Shown piece after piece: positions 14,662 through 22,179 of a stretch of 61,846 bases of DNA; the first letter of the stretch is position 1; each line of letters starts with the position of its first letter. Made by a program: the position numbers and the translations under genes. Below the pieces are notes generated by a model, which saw only the letters and a program-made list of their open reading frames with translations, was not told the DNA's origin and searched no databases. The stretch is taken from contig JBCCMQ010000018.1 in assembly GCA_039026235.1 (NCBI GenBank), positions 1 to 61,846 on the forward strand, read 5' to 3'. This DNA is from JBCCMQ01 sp039026235 (GTDB lineage Bacteria > Pseudomonadota > Alphaproteobacteria > Rhodobacterales > Rhodobacteraceae).

Positions 14662-15510
14662 ATGGCACTGCTCAGCTTTGAACGAAAATATCGCGTGCCG
14701 GGAGGCACGCTTGTGGGCGGGGACCTATTCGATTTTTGGGTCGGGCCCTTCTATGTCGGATTCTTCGGCGTCACGACATTCTTCTTCGCCGCATTGGGAA
14801 CAATTCTGATCTTTTGGGGGGCCGTCCTGCAGGGCGAATGGAACCCCTGGCTGATCTCGATTGACCCACCGGACCTGTCCTATGGTCTGGGTGCGGCGCC
14901 ATTGGCCGAAGGTGGCCTTTGGCAAATCATCACGATCTGCGCCATCGGCGCCTTTATCAGTTGGGCGCTCAGAGAGGTTGAGATCGCCCGGAAACTGGGA
15001 ATGGGGCTGCACGTGCCCTTTGCCTTTTCCGTTGCGATCCTGGCCTATGTGACGCTGGTCGTGTTCCGGCCGATCCTGATGGGCGCTTGGGGACATGGCT
15101 TCCCATACGGGATCTGGAGCCACCTCGATTGGGTCAACAACGTGGGCTACGCCTACGGCAACTTTCACTACAACCCGGCCCATATGATTGCGATCACGTT
15201 CTTCTTCACGACGAACCTGGCGCTGGCGCTGCACGGCGGGCTTATCCTGTCGGCGGTCAACCCGCCCAAGGGATCCGAGATGAAGACGCCGGACCATGAA
15301 GACACGTTCTTCCGTGACTTTATCGGTTATTCGGTGGGAACGCTGGGTATCCACCGGCTGGGCCTGCTTCTGGCCCTGAACGCCGGTTTCTGGAGCGCCG
15401 TCTGCATCATCATATCGGGCACCGTCTGGTTCGATCAGTGGATCGACTGGTGGTACTGGTACGTTGATCTGCCGATCTGGGTCGACATCGAGGGAGGCGT
15501 CAATGGCTGA
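14662..15510 (+). CDS. pufL: Photosynthetic reaction centre L subunit
   Basis: A core subunit of the type-II reaction centre with five membrane helices, binding the special pair, accessory bacteriochlorophylls, bacteriopheophytin and QB. It starts ALLSFERKYRVPGGTLVGGD. Cofactor regions include SHLDWVNNVGYAYGNFHYNPAHM, given here as SHLDWVNNVGYAYGNF and HYNPAHM (special-pair and accessory BChl histidines), plus LALHGGLILSAVNP and GIHRLGLLLALNAGF (non-haem iron histidines). It has 282 residues. It overlaps pufM by 8 bp. Confidence 0.98.
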   Translation: MALLSFERKYRVPGGTLVGGDLFDFWVGPFYVGFFGVTTFFFAALGTILIFWGAVLQGEWNPWLISIDPPDLSYGLGAAPLAEGGLWQIITICAIGAFISWALREVEIARKLGMGLHVPFAFSVAILAYVTLVVFRPILMGAWGHGFPYGIWSHLDWVNNVGYAYGNFHYNPAHMIAITFFFTTNLALALHGGLILSAVNPPKGSEMKTPDHEDTFFRDFIGYSVGTLGIHRLGLLLALNAGFWSAVCIIISGTVWFDQWIDWWYWYVDLPIWVDIEGGVNG

Positions 15511-16432
15511 GTACCAGAACATCTTTAACCAGGTGCAGGTTCAGGGCGAGCCCGAGTTTGGCATGGCCGGCGATGCCGATCTGTCCGAACGGGTTGGCAA
15601 GCCCGGCTATTCGACGCTGCTTGGCTGGATGGGCAATGCCCAGTTGGGGCCCATCTATCTGGGCGCCTTCGGGGTCGTGTCCATTGCCTGCGGTCTGATC
15701 TGGTTCACCATGGTGGGCGCCAGTTTCTGGGCCCAGGCGGGCTATAGTCCGGGCGTCTTCGCGCGCGATCTGTTCTACTTCGCGCTCGAGCCGCCGGGGC
15801 CGGAATACGGCCTTGGGTTTGCCCCGCTGAACGAAGGCGGAATGTGGTTGATCGCCAGTTTCTTCCTGCTGGTCAGCGTCTGGGCCTGGTGGATCCGGTC
15901 CTATCTTCTTGCCGAACAGCTGGGGATGGGAAAGCATGTCTGCTGGGCGTTCCTGTCGGCCATCTGGCTGTTCATGGTGCTGGGTCTGATCCGGCCGCTT
16001 TTAATGGGCAGCTGGTCCGAGGCGGTGCCCTACGGCATCTTCCCGCATCTCGACTGGACCAACCTGTTCTCGCTGACCTACGGCAACCTGTTCTACAACC
16101 CGTTCCATGCCCTTTCGATTGTCTTCCTTTACGGATCGGCACTGCTTTTTGCGATGCATGGCGCGACCATCCTTGCGGTGTCGCGGTTCGGAGGCGACCG
16201 GGAACTGGAACAGATCGTTGACCGTGGGACCGCGTCCGAACGGGCTGCCCTGTTCTGGCGCTGGACCATGGGTTTCAACGCCACGATGGAGGGTATCCAT
16301 CGCTGGGCCTGGTGGTTCGCGGTTCTGACCACACTGACCGGCGGCATCGGAATTCTGCTGACCGGCACCGTGGTTGACGACTGGTTCACCTGGGCACAGC
16401 AGCACGGCTATGCTCCGATTGGCCGCTACTAG
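15503..16432 (+). CDS. pufM: Photosynthetic reaction centre M subunit
   Basis: The second core reaction-centre subunit, binding the QA side and the other half of the special pair. It starts MAEYQNIFNQVQVQG at ATG 15503, which overlaps the end of pufL and lies downstream of GGGAGG. The conserved cofactor segments are HLDWTNLFSLTYGNLFYNPF, LFAMHGATILAVSR, ATMEGIHRWAWWFAVLTTL and others. It has 309 residues and no C-terminal extension. It is followed 9 bp later by a pufX-like gene, and no tetrahaem pufC is present. Confidence 0.98.
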   Translation: MAEYQNIFNQVQVQGEPEFGMAGDADLSERVGKPGYSTLLGWMGNAQLGPIYLGAFGVVSIACGLIWFTMVGASFWAQAGYSPGVFARDLFYFALEPPGPEYGLGFAPLNEGGMWLIASFFLLVSVWAWWIRSYLLAEQLGMGKHVCWAFLSAIWLFMVLGLIRPLLMGSWSEAVPYGIFPHLDWTNLFSLTYGNLFYNPFHALSIVFLYGSALLFAMHGATILAVSRFGGDRELEQIVDRGTASERAALFWRWTMGFNATMEGIHRWAWWFAVLTTLTGGIGILLTGTVVDDWFTWAQQHGYAPIGRY

Positions 16433-16441
16433 GAGGCTGAG

Positions 16442-16696
16442 ATGTCTGAGAACGAATGGTATCTTGAACGCTATAAGGATCGGAAGCCCAGCCTGGGGTT
16501 CTGGATCTTCCAGCAGATGTCGATCGGAGCCGTCTGGGCCGCACTTGCCCTCTTTGGCCTGATTGCCGTCATGCTGATCTTTGTGGCGATCGGCGGCCTG
16601 CTGCCGGATGACGCGCGCGAGGCTGGCGATCCATCGCCCTGGCCCGTGTCGCAGTCCAGCAGCGCGGGCGCCGAGGCGGAAGAGAGCTCTAACTAG
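16442..16696 (+). CDS. pufX: PufX-like core-complex protein
   Basis: An 84-residue single-helix protein directly after pufM with AGGAGGCTGAG upstream. The pattern LGFWIFQQMSIGAVWAALAL, then a hydrophobic stretch and GGLLPDD, matches PufX (aromatic-x-x-x-Q-M-x-x-G-A-x-W-A ... G-x-x-L-P). PufX opens the LH1 ring for quinone exchange and organises dimeric RC-LH1 cores in Rhodobacter. The overall sequence is divergent, as PufX proteins usually are. The tail is Ser/Glu-rich and may be processed. Its presence instead of pufC points to the PufX-bearing branch of Rhodobacteraceae. Confidence 0.82.
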   Translation: MSENEWYLERYKDRKPSLGFWIFQQMSIGAVWAALALFGLIAVMLIFVAIGGLLPDDAREAGDPSPWPVSQSSSAGAEAEESSN

Positions 16697-16743
16697 GCGT
16701 CCGCCCCATGGGTCCTGATGCCGCCATAGGCAAAACACATGTA

Positions 16744-16766
16744 CCCGGGCCACCCGTTGGCCCGGG
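16744..16766 (+). terminator. Strong hairpin after pufX
   Basis: A perfect 9-bp GC-rich stem CCCGGGCCA/TGGCCCGGG with a 5-nt loop, 48 bp after the pufX stop and 126 bp before dxs. There is no T-run, so it may be a processing or 3'-end protecting structure or a partial terminator rather than a full stop. In R. sphaeroides the pufX 3' UTR region also yields a small RNA; I cannot tell whether one is made here. Confidence 0.65.
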
Positions 16767-16891
16767 ACTTTGGAGGCACCGCACCTTCAAACCATCCTCC
16801 CGCCCCTGAGAGGATCCCGGCACCGGGGCTTCGCGGGGCCCGCGGTGTCTTCCACCCGGTCCGACCGGTCCGGAAAGCCAAGGAGACCGCC

Positions 16892-18811
16892 ATGAAACGC
16901 CCCCCGACGCCGACGCTCGACACGGTGCGCTTTCCGTCGGATCTGCGCGCGTTATCCGATGAAGACCTGGCCCAGGTCGCGGATGAGCTGCGCGCCGAAG
17001 TCATCTCGGCGGTATCGGAAACAGGGGGGCATCTTGGATCGTCGCTGGGTGTTGTTGAACTGAGCGTGGCCATACACGCGGTGTTCAATACACCCTTTGA
17101 CAAGCTGATCTGGGACGTGGGCCACCAGTGCTATCCGCACAAGGTGCTGACCGGGCGCCGGGACCGGATCAGGACGCTGCGCCAGGAAGGCGGGCTGAGC
17201 GGTTTCACCAAACGGTCGGAATCCGAATACGACCCATTCGGCGCGGCCCATTCTTCGACCTCGATCTCGGCCGCGCTTGGCTTTGCCACCGGGCGCGATC
17301 TGGGTCAGGCCACGGGCGATGCCGTGGCAGTGATCGGCGACGGATCGATCAGCGCGGGCATGGCCTATGAGGCGCTGAACAACGCCGGTGCCGAAGGGCG
17401 GCGGCTGTTCGTGATCCTGAACGACAATGAGATGTCCATCGCACCGCCCGTGGGCGCCATGTCGAAATACCTCTCGGGTCTTTATGCGAACCCGGCCGCC
17501 CAGGCCTTTCAGGATCTGGCCGAAGGTTTCGAGACCCATCTGCCCGGGCCTTTCCGGGACAGCGCCCGCCGGGCACGGCAGCTGGTCATGGGCAGCATGG
17601 GCGGGCAGGGGACCCTGTTCGAAGAGCTGGGCTTTTCCTACATCGGCCCGATCGACGGGCATGACCTGACCCAGCTTTTGCCGGTTCTCAGGGCGGCGCG
17701 GGCGCGGGCCGCCGGGCCCGTCCTTATTCACGCCATGACGGTCAAAGGCAAAGGCTATGCCCCGGCCGAGACGTCGGCCGACAAATACCACGGTGTGTCC
17801 AAGTTCGATGTGGCCTCGGGCACCCAGAAGAAATCCAAGGGGAACGCGCCAAGCTATACCAGCGTCTTTGGCAACGCCCTGACCGCCGAGGCCGAGCGCG
17901 ACCCGAGGGTCGTGGCCGTCACGGCCGCGATGCCGGCGGGCACCGGCGTCAATATTCTGGCCAAGCGCTTTCCGTCCCGGGTCTTCGATGTGGGCATCGC
18001 CGAGCAGCACGGCGTGACCTTTGCCGCAGGCATGGCCGCCAGCGGTCTCAAACCCTTCTGCGCGATCTATTCGACCTTCCTGCAGCGGGGCTATGATCAG
18101 GTTGTCCATGATGTGGCCCTGCAGAAGCTGCCGGTTCGCTTTGCCATCGACCGGGCGGGGCTGGTGGGCGCGGACGGCGCCACCCACGCCGGCGCCTTTG
18201 ACGTGGCCTATCTGTCCAACCTGCCGGGTTTCGTAGTCATGGCGGCCGGCGATGAGGCCGATCTGGTCCATATGGTGGCCACGGCAGCGGCCCATGACGA
18301 AGGCCCGATCGCGTTCCGATATCCCCGCGGCGAAGGCGTGGGGGTCGATATGCCGGAACAGGGCATACCGCTCGACATCGGCAAGGGCCGGGTTCTGCGT
18401 CAGGGCGACCGGGTGGCGCTGTTCTCATTCGGGGCACATCTGTCCGAATGCCTCAAGGCCGCCGAAGAGCTTGAGGTTCGGGGCATCTCAGCCACCGTCG
18501 CCGACGCACGGTTTTCCAAACCGCTCGACAGCGCGCTGTTGCGCGATCTTGCGCGCCGTCACAAGGCGCTGATCACGGTAGAGCAGGGCGCCCAGGGCGG
18601 TTTCGGCGCGATGGTCCTGCACGAGCTGGCCAATACCGGCGCGCTCGACGGCGGACTTGCGGTGCGGACCATGACATTGCCCGACAGGTTCATCGAACAG
18701 GCGGGTCCGGCGGCCATGTACGCCGATGCGGGTCTGACCCATGTCGATATCACGGCAACGGCCCTTGAGGCCCTGGGAGAGATGCCCGCCGCGCTTCGCG
18801 AACGCACCTGA
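16892..18811 (+). CDS. dxs: 1-deoxy-D-xylulose-5-phosphate synthase
   Basis: Thiamine-diphosphate enzyme joining pyruvate and glyceraldehyde-3-phosphate, the entry step of the MEP isoprenoid pathway. It has 639 residues, full length. The ThDP/Mg motif GDGSISAGMAYEALNNAG is at about residue 150 and DVGHQCYPHKVLTGR at about 73. The transketolase central domain is marked by DVGIAEQHGVTFAAGMA and DRAGLVGADGATHAGAFD. ATG 16892 follows AAGGAG and begins the homology. It is the last gene of the puf transcript, the same position as in Rhodobacter. A housekeeping copy may exist on the chromosome. Confidence 0.97.
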   Translation: MKRPPTPTLDTVRFPSDLRALSDEDLAQVADELRAEVISAVSETGGHLGSSLGVVELSVAIHAVFNTPFDKLIWDVGHQCYPHKVLTGRRDRIRTLRQEGGLSGFTKRSESEYDPFGAAHSSTSISAALGFATGRDLGQATGDAVAVIGDGSISAGMAYEALNNAGAEGRRLFVILNDNEMSIAPPVGAMSKYLSGLYANPAAQAFQDLAEGFETHLPGPFRDSARRARQLVMGSMGGQGTLFEELGFSYIGPIDGHDLTQLLPVLRAARARAAGPVLIHAMTVKGKGYAPAETSADKYHGVSKFDVASGTQKKSKGNAPSYTSVFGNALTAEAERDPRVVAVTAAMPAGTGVNILAKRFPSRVFDVGIAEQHGVTFAAGMAASGLKPFCAIYSTFLQRGYDQVVHDVALQKLPVRFAIDRAGLVGADGATHAGAFDVAYLSNLPGFVVMAAGDEADLVHMVATAAAHDEGPIAFRYPRGEGVGVDMPEQGIPLDIGKGRVLRQGDRVALFSFGAHLSECLKAAEELEVRGISATVADARFSKPLDSALLRDLARRHKALITVEQGAQGGFGAMVLHELANTGALDGGLAVRTMTLPDRFIEQAGPAAMYADAGLTHVDITATALEALGEMPAALRERT

Positions 18812-18819
18812 ATGCTAAC

Positions 18820-18912
18820 AGGGGTCAGTTGCAGATAGGGGCGAAATCCCTGCGCTAAGCCCTCTGCGGTGCGGAAAATGTCCGCTTCGAGCCCATAAAG
18901 ACCAATGCTGCG
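18820..18912 (+). repeat. Boundary repeat, copy 1 (just after dxs)
   Basis: Starts AGGGGTCAGTTGCAGATAGG and contains GGGGCGAAATCCCTGCGC. A related sequence lies inverted at 27631-27720 and a shorter one in direct orientation at 50727-50766. Similarity between copies 1 and 3 extends further (CTGCGGTGC, GAAAATG). All three sit right after the stop codon of the last photosynthesis gene of a block. No transposase is present, so this is a degenerate repeat or IS remnant of unknown type. Confidence 0.6.
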
Positions 18913-19306
18913 TACTGCATAAATGTCGGCTAGCACCGATAAATGCGCCAACGAGCGTGATTAGGCAGCGGCCTCTTAACCGGTGGAAATCTCGGTGCTG
19001 CTTTCGCAGCGGATCAGGAACACGTCATAAACTTCGCGCGTGATTGCTGGTCCCAAACCCGGCGAACCAAAAGGCATGCTAGGACGGCCAGACCAACCGC
19101 GTCGGGCCGCTTTTGCATTAGACGCGCGGATACGCGGAAGCCGTGTGCTCCGCTCTATCGGTCCGAAAAACCCGGGAAAGTGGTCAACCCTACCCGGCCA
19201 AAGGTCTGATGCGAAAAACTTCCGGTCCGATGCGACAGAGCTATTCAGACGGTCGCACGCAACGACGCAGCTTTGATGCTCCGGGCGCGGCCCGTTGCCC
19301 GAGCGC
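18913..19306. other. Intergenic region without a supported gene
   Basis: About 390 bp between the boundary repeat and the end of the tetR gene. The open frames here overlap tetR or lack a ribosome-binding site and have no recognisable homology. I see no tRNA, IS end or strong terminator. It may hold decayed sequence from the insertion of the neighbouring island. Confidence 0.5.
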
Positions 19307-19981
19307 TCAATCCTGAGACGTGTGGCAGAGGTAGCCCAGCACGACCTGTGCGATGTGTCGGCGCCGGTTCGTGATGAAACTCGCAGACCCGAGGCTGTGA
19401 CCAAATGTGGAACCCAGCGTGTGCTGATTGGAAATGTGGATGAAGCTGAGTGCGAGGATTGTCAGATATAGGTCGAAAGCGGCCGGCTTTTCCGTGAATT
19501 CCCCCGACGCGTAACCGCGCGCGATCAAGGTGTCGAGGTTTTCGATCAGGGCGCGCGAGCCCTGATAAGGTTCCGACGCATCGCTGACCGAGGTTCCGCC
19601 CGTGAGATTCTCGGCAAGGATCATGCGAGGAAAGCGTCGGTTTTCGTGCATATAGTCAAAGGTGAAATGAACAAGTCGAAGGACGCCTTCCGTCGGGGTT
19701 CCAGACCAGAAATCCTGCCGATGCTCCGCATCGCGGAGTTCGGTGTAGACTTCCAGGAGTGCGGCCCGGTAAAGCCCGTCCTTCTTGCCGAAATAATGGT
19801 ATAGCATGCGGATGTTGCACTGCGCCGCTGCAACAATTCGCGCCGTGCTCGCCCCTTGCCGACCATGGGTGCAGAACTCTTCAATGGCTGCGTCAAGGAG
19901 GCGCTGACGGGTATCACTTCGAGCCTCCCGGGTGCTGTCTCTTGCGGCCTCAGAGGACAGACTTGCTGCCGTTTCGTTCAT
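19307..19981 (-). CDS. TetR/AcrR-family transcriptional regulator
   Basis: A 224-residue protein with an N-terminal helix-turn-helix: DTRQRLLDAAIEEFCTHG, then STARIVAAAQCNIRMLYHYF and GKKDGLYRAAL (residues about 22-70), the typical TetR DNA-binding domain. The C-terminal ligand domain has the look of the RutR/nitrogen-catabolism branch. It is transcribed divergently from the HpxZ-like/ABC/amidohydrolase operon, with a perfect palindrome between them. It is therefore very likely the local repressor, responding to a substrate or product of that pathway (inference). Confidence 0.9.
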   Translation of the reverse strand: MNETAASLSSEAARDSTREARSDTRQRLLDAAIEEFCTHGRQGASTARIVAAAQCNIRMLYHYFGKKDGLYRAALLEVYTELRDAEHRQDFWSGTPTEGVLRLVHFTFDYMHENRRFPRMILAENLTGGTSVSDASEPYQGSRALIENLDTLIARGYASGEFTEKPAAFDLYLTILALSFIHISNQHTLGSTFGHSLGSASFITNRRRHIAQVVLGYLCHTSQD

Positions 19982-20038
19982 ATTCCCTCCAGAACCGCCT
20001 GAGTCTTAGGCGCTTTGTCGAATCCACCGAAAAATCCG

Positions 20039-20058
20039 GTAAGTAATACTTTACTTAC
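20039..20058. promoter_or_regulatory. Palindromic operator for the TetR regulator
   Basis: A perfect inverted repeat, GTAAGTAA, 4-nt spacer, TTACTTAC, centred in the 167-bp divergent region between tetR (start 19981) and the HpxZ-like gene (start 20149). Size and place fit a TetR-dimer operator controlling both directions. Confidence 0.8.
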
Positions 20059-20148
20059 ATGAGACCAGCACTCGATCCAAGGGGGTAAGATCAACCTGGC
20101 ACAAGCGAATGCGCGCGTGACTGGGATCAGCGAAAGAGAGCGCCCCGA

Positions 20149-20526
20149 ATGAACATCAATCGGCCGAATGTTGTCGCAGAAGTTACCGAAGCCTTCAACG
20201 CTTACGAGGCTGCATTGGTCGGCAACGATGTCGACACCCTCGACCGGCTGTTTTGGGCCAGCCCCGAGGTCGTGCGCTACGGACCACGGGAGGCGCTCTA
20301 CGGCCGTGATGAAATTCTGGCGTTCCGCAAGGCGCGGCCCTCTGCCGGGCTGGACCGAACTCTTGTGCGCACGCTGATAACGACGTTTGGCACCGATTTC
20401 GGGACTGCATTTACTGAGTTCCGCCGTCCCGGGATGGATCGGACAGGCCGGCAAAGCCAAAGCTGGGCGCGCTTTCCGGAAGGCTGGCGGATCGTCGCCG
20501 CCCATGTGTCGTTCGAGGAAGCGTGA
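20149..20526 (+). CDS. HpxZ/AtzH-like protein (DUF3225, SnoaL-like fold)
   Basis: A 125-residue protein with the NTF2/SnoaL-like pattern: VTEAFNAYEAALVGNDVDTL near the N terminus, VVRYGPREALYGRDEILAFR, and the end GWRIVAAHVSFEEA. In oxalurate catabolism (HpxZ) and cyanuric acid catabolism (AtzH) such proteins are encoded beside an amidase. Here an amidase lies at the other end of the same operon-like run, which supports the assignment. First gene downstream of the TetR operator; its TGA is followed after 1 bp by the ABC ATPase ATG. Confidence 0.75.
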   Translation: MNINRPNVVAEVTEAFNAYEAALVGNDVDTLDRLFWASPEVVRYGPREALYGRDEILAFRKARPSAGLDRTLVRTLITTFGTDFGTAFTEFRRPGMDRTGRQSQSWARFPEGWRIVAAHVSFEEA

Positions 20527-20527
20527 G

Positions 20528-21409
20528 ATGGCGCAGCCTGTTCCCCTGCGTCCCGTCGATGCCGCAAGCGCGCCGGACGACATGATCGCCGCCGCTCACC
20601 GCACGGCCCCATTGCTGCGCTTTGAACGGGTCGCCGTGACCTATGGGGCGGGGGAAGCTGCCACGATGGCACTTTCCGAGACGACGCTCGACATTTCAGC
20701 AGGTGATTTCGTGGCGCTTGTCGGCCCTTCGGGCTGCGGAAAATCAACGCTTCTGCGGATCGCGGGCGATCTGCTGCGTCCAACCTCGGGTTATGTCTTC
20801 GTCCGCGGGCGCGAGATAGGGGCGGAAACCGTCCGCATGGGTATGGCATATCAAAGTGCCAGCATGCTGCCGTGGTTGACGATCCGAAAGAATGTCATGC
20901 TGCCGCTCAAGATTGTCCCGCCGTTTCGCGGCGAGTTTCGCGGCAAGCGCAACGGCGAATTCCGCGACCGCGTCGATGCGCTTCTCGATCAAGTGGGGCT
21001 TCTCGACTTTGCCGAGAAATACCCATGGCAGCTTTCGGGCGGTATGCAGCAACGCGCCAACCTTTGCCGGGCCATCGTGCATGAGCCCGAGCTGTTGCTT
21101 CTTGATGAACCGTTCGGCGCGCTCGACCAATTCACCAAGGAAGAGCTTTGGCAAGTGCTGCAATCGCTTTGGCAGACGCGCGCCATGACGGTGCTCATGG
21201 TGACGCATGATCTGCGCGAGGCGGCGTTTCTCGCCAACCGCGTCTGTGTGATGAGCGCGCGGCCCGGTCGGATCCTCGAAGACTGCCCCGTCGGCTTCGC
21301 CCGCCCCCGCACGCTGGACGATACTTTCACGCCCGATTTCGTCGCACTCAACCAGCACTTGCGCGACCGCATCGTTTTGGTGCGCTCGGGCGAGGAGAAC
21401 ACGCTATGA
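20528..21409 (+). CDS. ABC transporter ATP-binding protein (nitrate/sulfonate/taurine type)
   Basis: A 293-residue ATPase of the SsuB/TauB/NrtD family. Walker A is GPSGCGKSTLLRI at about residue 69, the signature LSGGMQQRANLCRA at about 172 and Walker B ELLLLDEPFGALD at about 190. The switch histidine is in VMVTHDLREAAF-type sequence (LMVTHDLREAAF). ATG 20528 starts right after the upstream gene. It overlaps the permease gene by 4 bp. Energises uptake by the neighbouring permease and NMT1-type binding protein. Confidence 0.94.
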   Translation: MAQPVPLRPVDAASAPDDMIAAAHRTAPLLRFERVAVTYGAGEAATMALSETTLDISAGDFVALVGPSGCGKSTLLRIAGDLLRPTSGYVFVRGREIGAETVRMGMAYQSASMLPWLTIRKNVMLPLKIVPPFRGEFRGKRNGEFRDRVDALLDQVGLLDFAEKYPWQLSGGMQQRANLCRAIVHEPELLLLDEPFGALDQFTKEELWQVLQSLWQTRAMTVLMVTHDLREAAFLANRVCVMSARPGRILEDCPVGFARPRTLDDTFTPDFVALNQHLRDRIVLVRSGEENTL

Positions 21410-22179
21410 TGGCCATCTTGAAGCGGCGCGCGCCGTCGATTTCGCTGATTATAGGACTATTCGTGCTGTGGGAGGTGGCGTGCCTGCTCTTCTCGGTGCC
21501 GGATTTCGTGCTGCCCCGTCCGTCGCAGATCATTGCAGAGATTTGGACCCGTGCGCCCGCGATCTGGCCTCATGCCGAACGGACGCTGTTCACCACGCTG
21601 GTGGGGTTCGCTATCGGAGTGGGTTTGGGCGTCGCCATCGGGGTGCTGATCGGCTCGTCGCGGCTCGCCTACGATACCGCCTACCCGCTACTTATCGGCA
21701 TCTCGTCGATTCCGATGATCGCGATGGTCCCGATCTTTGTTCTTTGGTTCGGCTATGGGATCGTGCCGGCGATCCTGACTGCCGTGATCCTCTGCGTGTT
21801 TCCGATCATCGTGAACGTGGCCATGGGTATCGCCACTGTGGAGCCCGAGCTTGAAGACGTGATGCGCACGCTTAAGGCATCGCGGCTCGATCTTTTGTGG
21901 AACGTCAGTTTACCGCGTTCGATGCCGTATTTCTTTGCGTCGCTCAAGGTCGCCATCACGCTCGCTTTTGTGGGCTCGGTCGTGGCCGAAACTGTCGCGT
22001 CGAACCGGGGCATCGGCAACATGATGATGATCGCGACCTCGTCGTTCAACGTGCCGCTGGTGTTCGCAGGGCTGCTGATTTTAGCAGTCATGGGGGTAAC
22101 CCTTTATGCCATTTTCGCTCTTGTCGAGGCGCGCGCGCTGAGGTGGGCGACGCGCGGCACCAGGGGCGCTGCGGCGTGA
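21406..22179 (+). CDS. ABC transporter permease (SsuC/TauC type)
   Basis: A 257-residue inner-membrane permease with about six hydrophobic helices (for example LIIGLFVLWEVACLLF and PMIAMVPIFVLWFGYG). The EAA-like loop is around DVMRTLKASRLDLLWNVSLP. The family (BPD_transp_1) imports small organic anions, sulfonates or pyrimidines. Its TGA overlaps the GTG start of the amidohydrolase, so uptake and hydrolysis are translationally coupled. Confidence 0.93.
   Translation: MMAILKRRAPSISLIIGLFVLWEVACLLFSVPDFVLPRPSQIIAEIWTRAPAIWPHAERTLFTTLVGFAIGVGLGVAIGVLIGSSRLAYDTAYPLLIGISSIPMIAMVPIFVLWFGYGIVPAILTAVILCVFPIIVNVAMGIATVEPELEDVMRTLKASRLDLLWNVSLPRSMPYFFASLKVAITLAFVGSVVAETVASNRGIGNMMMIATSSFNVPLVFAGLLILAVMGVTLYAIFALVEARALRWATRGTRGAAA

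Noticed and set aside
18976..19404. A 142-residue minus-strand frame overlapping the end of tetR
   Set aside because: Begins inside tetR in another frame, with no ribosome-binding site and no family resemblance.
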